Positions 34,995 through 42,042 of a stretch of DNA of 64,000 nucleotides are shown piece after piece; position 1 is the stretch's first letter, and each line of letters opens with the position of its first letter. The notes under the pieces were generated by a model. It did no database searches, was not told where the DNA came from, and worked only from the letters and a program-made list of their open reading frames with translations. Made by a program: the position numbers and the translations under genes. Source of the DNA: Haloarcula taiwanensis (GTDB taxonomy: Archaea; Halobacteriota; Halobacteria; Halobacteriales; Haloarculaceae); NCBI GenBank assembly GCA_002844335.1, contig CP019154.1:1550001-1614000 (forward strand), read 5' to 3'.

Positions 34995-36596
34995 TCAATC
35001 TTCATGGACATACAGCACCCTACCGTTTGAATATACTAAGTCGGATCGGTTCGTGACATTTCTGAATGCCCCGTTTGGCATTGGGCCATTTGCTCCTGCT
35101 GCTCTGACACCATACTCTTTCATACCTTCTGAGACTAGGACTGGGCCGGTAGCATGCCTGCTAAATTCGGTATAGTTATGAGGATAAAACAGACCTTGAG
35201 TCACTTCAGCTTCGTCTTTAGGATACATGACATCAAAGTTGCCCTCAGCAGCGAAGGGTGCACCGAGTTTGTGATCTGTAATTACAGTTTCGTCTGAATA
35301 CTCACTAGCCCATTTTGATCCATCCTCTATTCCTGGCTCATAAGTATGTAAGTGGATTAGAGGTACAGTCAGTTGGAGTAAGACAGAAAGAAGCACCAAC
35401 GACAACAGCAGCCCAGACATCAAGTATTGTAGGGGTTCCTGAATCGTTTTTATATACCTTGCGTATCCAATCATCATAACAGGCACGGCAAATGTGTAAC
35501 TACGACCCGCAAGCCAACCTGCAGATGCAATCATAAACACAATAGAAAGTAGCGCCGCGATAATACCCCATGACACAGCAATTAAAGAAATATGTCTCTC
35601 TTTTGAAAGAGTGTCTGTCAGCGCATAGAACCCACCGATAGCTGATAGAGGGAGCAATACTGGCAAAGAAATGAGCGAATAGAATGCACGGCCTTGTCCA
35701 CCACCTCCGCCACCACCACCCCCTCCAGCGTATGCATTCAACGGATTTGAGAAGTCAAGAGTAAAAAATGCCAAGATCGAAGACTGCAGTTGGGCTATGT
35801 ACGGTATGAGTGGTAGTTCAAATATTTGAATAAATAAGAGAGCAGAAATTGATAATAATATCAAACCAGATATTGCCTTTTTTCGATGTTGGGTGTACAA
35901 GAGTGCGAATAGAAACCCAAGGATACCAGAAAGTATAAAGAATTTCTCTGGATCCCAATAAAATAGAAACGCGAGGAATGTGGACAAAATAACCAAATTT
36001 CTTATTTTATTGATGTGTCCGGCTGAGTTACTTCTAATTTCTATCTGAAGTACAACAATGCCGAGGCACATAACTCCAGTAACAGTTGCATACAGCTCTA
36101 TTGGATAGCGGGGGGTAGCCGGAACTGCAAATCCTGCCGTAACGGCTAAAATGATAGCTGTAAGACCGGAAACACCCATCTTATCGAATAATATATAGAA
36201 GGAAGCCATTATTATCAAAATGGATGGGAAAGTGGTGTATGAAGCACTAAAAGGTACGTTTGCGGTAATTTTCAGGATTGAAAGCATCAACGGCAAAAGC
36301 GGGAGTTTAATTTTCGAGTTGATTTTCCCCCAGTACTTTGTTACATCAAACGAGTTGTCAGTAGGAACATTCCCAGTGGCAACTATCTGATCACCGACAA
36401 AGTAGTCCGCATAAAAAAAGGTATTTCTTGCATAGTCTGTCGGTATCTGTTCACCAACCCAGTATAGATATATCGAAATAGATATTAATGCTACTACTAG
36501 CCCTGTTTTAATTTTGATTTTTCTTGATATCTGGATAGAATTGTCATATGATAGTGCTTGCCTGAGCAATCGTTGAGTAGCAGAGTTTGAACTCAT
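34995..36596 (-). CDS. Large membrane protein of the glycan locus, with a ten-glycine run
   Basis: 533 residues from ATG 36596 (MSSNSATQRL). About 12 helices in residues 30-430, with an external loop near 45-75 (VGDQIVATGNVPTDNSFDV), recall GT-C glycosyltransferases, oligosaccharyl- or polymerase-type proteins. A run of ten Gly (AYAGGGG to GGGQGRAF, near 300) lies in a loop between helices. The C-terminal 100 residues are soluble, with VTQGLFYPHNYTEFSRHATG. No certain catalytic motif is found. A 4-base gap to the sulfatase-like gene (stop 36601) shows cotranscription. A TTG at 36614 is possible but overlaps that stop. AT-rich. Confidence 0.65.
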   Translation of the reverse strand: MSSNSATQRLLRQALSYDNSIQISRKIKIKTGLVVALISISIYLYWVGEQIPTDYARNTFFYADYFVGDQIVATGNVPTDNSFDVTKYWGKINSKIKLPLLPLMLSILKITANVPFSASYTTFPSILIIMASFYILFDKMGVSGLTAIILAVTAGFAVPATPRYPIELYATVTGVMCLGIVVLQIEIRSNSAGHINKIRNLVILSTFLAFLFYWDPEKFFILSGILGFLFALLYTQHRKKAISGLILLSISALLFIQIFELPLIPYIAQLQSSILAFFTLDFSNPLNAYAGGGGGGGGGGQGRAFYSLISLPVLLPLSAIGGFYALTDTLSKERHISLIAVSWGIIAALLSIVFMIASAGWLAGRSYTFAVPVMMIGYARYIKTIQEPLQYLMSGLLLSLVLLSVLLQLTVPLIHLHTYEPGIEDGSKWASEYSDETVITDHKLGAPFAAEGNFDVMYPKDEAEVTQGLFYPHNYTEFSRHATGPVLVSEGMKEYGVRAAGANGPMPNGAFRNVTNRSDLVYSNGRVLYVHED

Positions 36597-36600
36597 ATAC

Positions 36601-37992
36601 TTAGAGATACCCAAGGTCAGACAGTCGGTCTTTCATATCGTCGTCCAACTCAGCATCACTATTCACATTTTGATCTCTAGAGAACTCTCTGAGTCTGGAG
36701 TCCAATTCGTTACTGAGTCGTGCTTTTACATCGGGTTTGTGTTCACTGATGTCTTTAGCTTCGTCAGGAAGCTCATACAGTTCTGTGCGGTCATTGGAAG
36801 ATATCAGTTTATGTGTTTTAGTTCGAATTCCGTGCGTGTCTGAGGGATGAAACTGGTCAGTCTCAAGAGCTGAACCATACTTACTAAGAATGTGTTTTGT
36901 TTTTTCGAAATAATCACTACTGCGGTGAATGATAGCTTTCTCTCTGTTTCCAGGAGTGGTTCCTTGGAACTGCTCATCGTCACAGCCTGCACGGCGGGCC
37001 AACTCCTTTGTAATATCAATGTGCTGAACTAAGCTATCAGTCTTTTCACAATCTAGACCGTGAGTAACGAGGGGGACACGTACTAAACCGTCATGAGTGG
37101 ATAGTTTGTGTGATAGAACGCCCATCTCTCCTAATAGGTCTCCGTGGTCTGACGTGATGATTAAAATTGTGTCACCAACGTCAGAGTTCGTCAGAAGATC
37201 AAATATTTCACCGATCTGAGAGTCAAGGTAGTGAATCAATCCATCATACGCAGCAATGAGCGCTTGAGATTCATCATCAGAGAAATCAAGTCCGGTTGCC
37301 ATATGCTCATGAAGATTAGCTCCAACATCCTTAGCGAACGTTCGCGCTTTTTTTGCAGACATGTCTAACTCATCTGTGAACCGATTGTGGTGGCCGGTAG
37401 GGGGATAGTATGGTGTGTGCGCTCCCTCGGTGTGTGCGTAAATGAAAAATGGTTCATCCCCGTCTTGCTCACGTATCCATTGTTTGACCATGGCATTTGC
37501 CAAGAAATCAGTACAGTGAGCACCGGTGTCAAGTGTGTATCCTGCCGAGTGCCTTCGAAGATTTAATACAAACTTCAGAAACGGTCCTACACCGGCAGAG
37601 AGAAGATTGTCCTTAGATATATACTCAAATGTCCCAAAACCGCGGTTCATATCAGTTGCATCTGAAAACCATGGATTCCCTGAAACACCATATGTTTGAT
37701 AGCCTGCTTCGGACAAGAGCTCAGGCAATGTTGTAATATCTTCAGGGATCATATCTCCTTCAGCCACAGTGTTGTGATACACCGGGTACGTACCCGTCAA
37801 TATTGAGGTTCCCACTGGGAGAGACCAAATGCCTTCAGAGATGCAATTATCAAATGCAGAACCATCATCACTGTTTGCGATGCGGGAAAGATTTTGAGTT
37901 GTCGCCCGGGAGTAACCGTGAACGGATGTATGATCTGCCCGAATGCTATCTATAGTAAGCCAGACAATGTTCGGTCGATTTGGTTTCACCAC
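36601..37992 (-). CDS. Sulfatase-like protein (alkaline phosphatase superfamily)
   Basis: 463 residues from GTG 37992, which is 24 bases from the centre of the TATA box CTTTTATTTG; the frame's TTG at 38013 would put the start inside that box. Metal-site strands are NIVWLTIDSIRADHTSVHGY near 6-25 and IIITSDHGDLLGEMGVLSH near 258-276. The activation-site segment IWSLPVGTSILTGTYP has no Cys or Ser in the C/S-x-P-x-R context. FFIYAHTEGAHTPYYPPTG near 172 is the second conserved loop. It ends MKDRLSDLGYL, the same tail type as the other two sulfatase-like proteins. It is the first gene of an operon with the membrane protein gene. Confidence 0.82.
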   Translation of the reverse strand: MVKPNRPNIVWLTIDSIRADHTSVHGYSRATTQNLSRIANSDDGSAFDNCISEGIWSLPVGTSILTGTYPVYHNTVAEGDMIPEDITTLPELLSEAGYQTYGVSGNPWFSDATDMNRGFGTFEYISKDNLLSAGVGPFLKFVLNLRRHSAGYTLDTGAHCTDFLANAMVKQWIREQDGDEPFFIYAHTEGAHTPYYPPTGHHNRFTDELDMSAKKARTFAKDVGANLHEHMATGLDFSDDESQALIAAYDGLIHYLDSQIGEIFDLLTNSDVGDTILIITSDHGDLLGEMGVLSHKLSTHDGLVRVPLVTHGLDCEKTDSLVQHIDITKELARRAGCDDEQFQGTTPGNREKAIIHRSSDYFEKTKHILSKYGSALETDQFHPSDTHGIRTKTHKLISSNDRTELYELPDEAKDISEHKPDVKARLSNELDSRLREFSRDQNVNSDAELDDDMKDRLSDLGYL

Positions 37993-38010
37993 TGCCGGAT
38001 ATCGAACCCG

Positions 38011-38020
38011 CAAATAAAAG
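38011..38020 (-). promoter_or_regulatory. TATA box fixing the GTG start at 37992
   Basis: Minus strand CTTTTATTTG, centred 24 bases from GTG 37992. Confidence 0.55.
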
Positions 38021-38113
38021 TCTTACTGGGATGCTGGACAGTCTAGCAAATTGTGCATACTTCAAGATATCATAAACATATATCATCCGTGCTCTGAAAA
38101 TAGGTGTACCTGA

Positions 38114-38833
38114 ATGTCTGATCCAACACTGTCCATTGTTACGATAGCAAGAGACAAAAAAGAGTTTGAGGCATGGCGTCAAAGACTTTCTGAACAAACG
38201 TTTGACGATTATGAGATTTGCTACTCAACCACAGATGGAATTCCACAGGCTTGGAACGAGGCAATATCTAAGGCAAACGGCCAAATAATACTGTTCACCG
38301 AGACAGATACGTACCCTCTACATGACGATTGGCTGGAGACGGTAGTGGACCAGTACTCGGATAACGCCGATAATGTGGTTCATTTTGGAGAGTTCAGAGG
38401 CTATAACCCGTTCAATTTCTCAAATACTGCTGTATCTGCAGATCTGATGAAACAGTATAGTCTAAATGAAAGCTACGCGGTAGGAGAGGATAGTGAATTG
38501 TTCGCACGGATGGACAAGGAGGGTGTAGAATTTGAACACGATCTCAATGTTCCTGTTTTTCATGAATCTAAATCAACCGACAAAGTGTTATCTCGGAGTT
38601 TCGACTACGGTCGAGTGAAAGCGAGGTGTGCTATAAATCACGGCCGACTTGGGCCAAGTAAAAATACTGACAATACGACGTATAACAGCAGCAATAGAGA
38701 CAGGGTCTTGTTCTTTGTCGAGCGAATCAAGCAAGTCATTATGAGCCAACTTGCCAGCGTTTTGTTTTTTATTGGGTTCGGTATCGAATACATTTCTCAC
38801 TTGATTAGCGGAACAAATAGGGAGACAGAGTGA
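38114..38833 (+). CDS. Glycosyltransferase family 2-like (short GT-A)
   Basis: 239 residues. It begins TLSIVTIARDKKEFEAWRQR; the metal-site segment is IILFTETDTYPLHDDW near 59-74, with E-T-D where DxD is usual. VGEDSELFARM near 130 and the C-terminal membrane-proximal segment (VIMSQLASVLFFIGFGIEYI, near 210-230) follow. It is shorter than the usual GT2 and its nucleotide-binding loop is less typical, so it may be a sugar transferase with unusual donor or a partial fold. It overlaps the next ORF by one base (TGATG at 38831-38835). AT-rich. An AT-rich TATA-like CATATATCATC lies about 30 bases upstream. Confidence 0.78.
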   Translation: MSDPTLSIVTIARDKKEFEAWRQRLSEQTFDDYEICYSTTDGIPQAWNEAISKANGQIILFTETDTYPLHDDWLETVVDQYSDNADNVVHFGEFRGYNPFNFSNTAVSADLMKQYSLNESYAVGEDSELFARMDKEGVEFEHDLNVPVFHESKSTDKVLSRSFDYGRVKARCAINHGRLGPSKNTDNTTYNSSNRDRVLFFVERIKQVIMSQLASVLFFIGFGIEYISHLISGTNRETE

Positions 38834-38982
38834 TGGATCTCTCGGTGAGTGATAAAATCAAGCGTTTATTGTTGGTATACCATTACAAGAAACTTAAAAA
38901 AATAACAGGTCGGAGTATGAGAAACCCGTATAAGCCTTCCAACCAATTCCTGTGTCCAGACCATTCTGGACCAAACCGATAG
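38833..38982 (+). CDS. Small 49-residue ORF between two glycosyltransferases
   Basis: ATG at 38833 overlaps the TGA of the GT2 gene and the TAG at 38980-38982 ends two bases before the ATG of the GT4 gene, so the frame exactly fills the gap. The product starts MDLSVSDKIKRLLLVYHYKK, is basic in its first half (KKLKKITGRSMRN) and ends FLCPDHSGPNR. There is no membrane helix. It could be a real small protein translated by coupling, or a remnant of a longer gene. I recognise no family. Confidence 0.5.
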   Translation: MDLSVSDKIKRLLLVYHYKKLKKITGRSMRNPYKPSNQFLCPDHSGPNR

Positions 38983-38984
38983 TA

Positions 38985-40139
38985 ATGAAGATACTGCACA
39001 TACAGCATCCCTTTGTCCCAAACCAAGGCTATCAAGAGAATTATCTTCCGAGGAAGCAAGCCGAACTTGGGCATGAGGTTACGATGGCAACATCTGACGT
39101 TCTTCCCGAAAAATTCACAGAACAGGCGAATGAATCTGAGTTTAGCTGTGGCGACTACGAATATCATGATGTGGAAGTAAGAAGGTTGCCGTCGCTTTCC
39201 GTTCACGACGCTGCCACCTTTACCCGAGGGATTAAAAAGTTGGTTCGTAAAGAGGATCCAGATGTCATACATTCTCATCGCTTAATCAGTTTGCATACCG
39301 TACAATCATTGCTTGGGAGCAGAGGAGTTGACTCGAAACTATTCTTCGACGCACACGTCGACAACGATAATTTTCATCTTGATACAGTGGGAAAATCTAT
39401 AGCATTTAATCTCTCGAAGAGAACAGTTATTCCAGCGGTTCAGCGGAGCGCAGACGGCATAATAGCTGTAAATCCTTATTGTGAGATCTTCTTGAGAGAT
39501 AGATGTGGTATTCCCGCGGATGACATAGACTTTCTTCCATTAGGTGCAGATACTAACAAATTCTTCAGTTCGGAAGATGCTCGCCAGTCAACTCGAAACG
39601 AACTAGGCTACGACGATGAGATCGTGTACATATTTGCTGGCAACGTACTACCGACTAAAGACTTGGAAAACCTGATTGAGGCATTTGCGACTGTAGACAC
39701 CCCGCAAAAGCAACTACTGATTTTAGGGGAAGGGAACACAAAGTATGTAGAACGATTGCGGAGACTGGCCAATAATTTAAACGTATTTGACAAGATTACG
39801 TTCCATGATTTTGTTCCACACTCTGAGCTGTATCGATATTATAATGCTGCTGATATCGGGGTTTGGCCCGGAAAGCTTGGTATAACAATAATTGAAGGGA
39901 TCGCTTGTGGGCTGCCTGTAATTCTCCCGAAATCGCCGGCAACAGAATTCCTAATAGAGGGGAATGGGTCATCATACCACAGGGGTGACGTAAGTGAATT
40001 AGCCAATCAGATGGAAACATATGGATATAATGAACATATGCGTATTAAAGCTGCTAATGCCGCAGAAAGAATTGTAGATGAAAAACTGTCTTGGGATAGA
40101 ATCGCTAGCAGAAGTATTGAAATATATACAAGTTTCTAA
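38985..40139 (+). CDS. Glycosyltransferase family 4
   Basis: 384 residues from ATG 38985 (MKILHIQHPFVPNQGYQENY). GT-B motifs: HEVTMATSDVLP near 30, IVYIFAGNVLPTKDLENLIE near 211-230, and GVWPGKLGITIIEGIACGLP near 296-315 with the E at the donor site. It begins two bases after the 49-residue ORF and is cotranscribed with the GT2 gene. The downstream region is non-coding. AT-rich like its neighbours. It probably adds one sugar of the surface glycan. An in-frame upstream ATG at 38952 lies inside the small ORF and is unlikely to be the start. Confidence 0.88.
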   Translation: MKILHIQHPFVPNQGYQENYLPRKQAELGHEVTMATSDVLPEKFTEQANESEFSCGDYEYHDVEVRRLPSLSVHDAATFTRGIKKLVRKEDPDVIHSHRLISLHTVQSLLGSRGVDSKLFFDAHVDNDNFHLDTVGKSIAFNLSKRTVIPAVQRSADGIIAVNPYCEIFLRDRCGIPADDIDFLPLGADTNKFFSSEDARQSTRNELGYDDEIVYIFAGNVLPTKDLENLIEAFATVDTPQKQLLILGEGNTKYVERLRRLANNLNVFDKITFHDFVPHSELYRYYNAADIGVWPGKLGITIIEGIACGLPVILPKSPATEFLIEGNGSSYHRGDVSELANQMETYGYNEHMRIKAANAAERIVDEKLSWDRIASRSIEIYTSF

Positions 40140-40568
40140 ACCAATAACTAAGCAATCACGCCATTGAGTGCAGTGGCAGGGTCGCCGCGATCAGGTGACC
40201 ATCGAATCTCATCGTATGGATTCAAGCGATGCAGCCAAATTATGAACTAAGGGAGGAGATGTGAACTTACATCTACCTGTGACCATCGTCGCTTCAGTAT
40301 AAACTCCAACCACATCTACCTTGGACTCATTGTACCATTAGCGGCCGATATCAGTAAACAGAGGCTAAGACGGGATAAAGCTCTTGAATAAGCTAATCGA
40401 AAACATCCTAATCGAGTTTTGAACCCCGTTTGCGTAACCTGCTTGACCCGCACAGTGTTGTGCTCTCGATCTCCTTGTCACGGAAATCAAAAATATCTGG
40501 ACAGTCACAATGCATTCGTCTCGTTGACAAGTATATGAAAACAATACACACCGTAACAACGAGTGGCT
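40140..40568. other. Non-coding segment at the right edge of the AT-rich glycan locus
   Basis: 429 bases without an intact gene. A short palindrome AGATGT-GAACTT-ACATCT is near 40256. On the minus strand a fragment reading IWLHRLNPYDEIRWSPD followed by ATALNGVIA and a stop may be the decayed end of a gene, but an in-frame stop precedes it. This could mark the junction of the inserted segment. Confidence 0.35.
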
Positions 40569-41021
40569 TCAACTCTCCTCAGCCGCTTCCAGCTCCACTA
40601 GCGTCAAATCACGATCTAGCATACAGTAGTCATGCGGCGGGTCACCAACAATCTCGGATATCCGATATTCCTCATCAAACTCAGCCCCAGCAGGCTCACA
40701 GTAGGGGTGGCTGGGACATTCGGTGTGTGGACAGGGGCCCGGCAGCGACGCCTTACTCCCAGCGTACGCACCCTTCGAGGGGACGTTGGCCTGAATCGGT
40801 GCGGGCTCAACCTCGACGGCCCGAACGCCGTTTTCATGCACGGCACAGTCTAGCGTTTGCCCGCTCTGGCGGACGTTGGTGATCCGGTAGCGGTTTCCGG
40901 TCGTCAGATTGAGACATTGGTCGCGGTAGGGACAGCCCTCACAGCCGCTGGCTTCGCCGCGGTAGACGAACTCCGCGCCGACCTCGGCGAGGCGCGTCCC
41001 GACGAGCGTGACAGTGGTCAT
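40569..41021 (-). CDS. UPF0179 family protein
   Basis: 150 residues, the usual length of this archaeal family. It starts TVTLVGTRLAEVGAEFVYRG and carries three Cys clusters: SGCEGCPYRDQC (near 26), DCAVHENGVRAVEV near 58, and GPCPHTECPSHPYC near 95, which fit a zinc or iron-sulfur site. The function of UPF0179 is unknown. It is GC-rich, in contrast to the AT-rich region 430 bases away. The neighbouring gene at 41054-41431, 32 bases upstream, is on the same strand and may be cotranscribed. Confidence 0.88.
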   Translation of the reverse strand: MTTVTLVGTRLAEVGAEFVYRGEASGCEGCPYRDQCLNLTTGNRYRITNVRQSGQTLDCAVHENGVRAVEVEPAPIQANVPSKGAYAGSKASLPGPCPHTECPSHPYCEPAGAEFDEEYRISEIVGDPPHDYCMLDRDLTLVELEAAEES

Positions 41022-41053
41022 ACCGGGCTATAGAACGCCGCCACGGTAAAGTA

Positions 41054-41431
41054 TCATGACCGCCCGGTCAGTTCGTCCAGTTTGTCCAGATATGCCTCGC
41101 GGGGCACCTGATACAGCGAGCGGTGGTCTAGGTCGCCGTCGGCGAACTGGGTCGCCAGCTCCACCGCTCCCTCGACGGCAGCGTCGCGGCGTTCGTAGGA
41201 GTCGGCGTCGCGCTCAACGTCGGGTTCCAGATAGAAGGTGACGTACCAGCGCTCCCCGGTCCGGTCAGCGCCGGGGCGGCGGGTCCGCTTCCCGCGCGTG
41301 AGATAGATGGTCGGGAGACACGGGGCCGGGAACTGCTCGGAGTCGAAGACGTCCGGACGATATGCGAGGATGAGTTTGTCGTCGGTCTCGTTCCACACCG
41401 TCCAGTCGTCAGGAAGGCCCGACAGGTCCAT
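41054..41431 (-). CDS. Conserved haloarchaeal protein (DUF5820-like)
   Basis: 125 residues: MDLSGLPDDWTVWNETDDKL at the start, a beta-rich middle with CLPTIYLTRGKRTRRPG and RWYVTFYLEPDVERDAD, and a C-terminal helix pair ending EAYLDKLDELTGRS. It is acidic, soluble and without a recognisable catalytic motif. The length and composition fit a family restricted to Halobacteria; I place it near DUF5820 from memory, without certainty. It lies 32 bases upstream of UPF0179 on the same strand, so one transcript is likely. Function unknown. Confidence 0.65.
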   Translation of the reverse strand: MDLSGLPDDWTVWNETDDKLILAYRPDVFDSEQFPAPCLPTIYLTRGKRTRRPGADRTGERWYVTFYLEPDVERDADSYERRDAAVEGAVELATQFADGDLDHRSLYQVPREAYLDKLDELTGRS

Positions 41432-42042
41432 ATCGTCGAATTAGCGCGGACCGCCAAGAATCCGCTGGTCCGTCCCAGAGTTCGCCAGCTCTGGATACCG
41501 ACAATCAGTGGCGCGGCGGAACGTCAAAGCGTCACGTTGCACTACTACGTGTCACGTTCTCAGCCGCCAATCAATCCGGCAACAGATTCACATCAATCCA
41601 GCGCTAAACACTGGCCGACACACCGAAGAGAACAGTTGACAACCGACACAGTATATAAACCAGCGAAAAAAATAATGAGATGTGCTAACATACGTGTGGC
41701 CCGCCATCCCCGAGTTCGGCCGACCAGCGCACCGAAATTTATCGGCGGTATGCCCACAAGAGGGCAAAGTTCTTATATGAACAGAACTCGTACGGTAAAT
41801 AGTATCGGAAACAGTTCGACACTGATTCCCGTTACCAAACCAGGTCGGAACAGTCCCCGTGTTCCGCCCGGCAGGTCAGCCATGGAAGGGTACACGCGCC
41901 ACCCTGCAGTGAAGGGGTATTCAGCGGCTGTATGCGGTCACATCTGTAGCGGGCAGCACCGAGGACGAGCGGACACACAGCCCAGAGGCCAGCCCGCAAC
42001 GGCCGGCGGTCGCCTGCAGCCACGACGGATTACTGAGATAGC
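41432..42042. other. Long upstream region of the PrkA operon
   Basis: 611 bases. TATA-like cores are GTATATAAAC at 41651-41660 and TCTTATATGA at 41771-41780. Both are more than 240 bases before ATG 42043, so the operon probably has a long 5' leader, unusual here where most genes are leaderless. A 169-codon frame (41537-42046) runs through it but has no protein-like composition. Confidence 0.45.

Noticed and set aside
40194-40300. Repeated GTGACCATCG in the right-edge spacer as an insertion-sequence end
   Set aside because: Two 10-base matches of this kind are too short and lack a transposase or terminal repeats.
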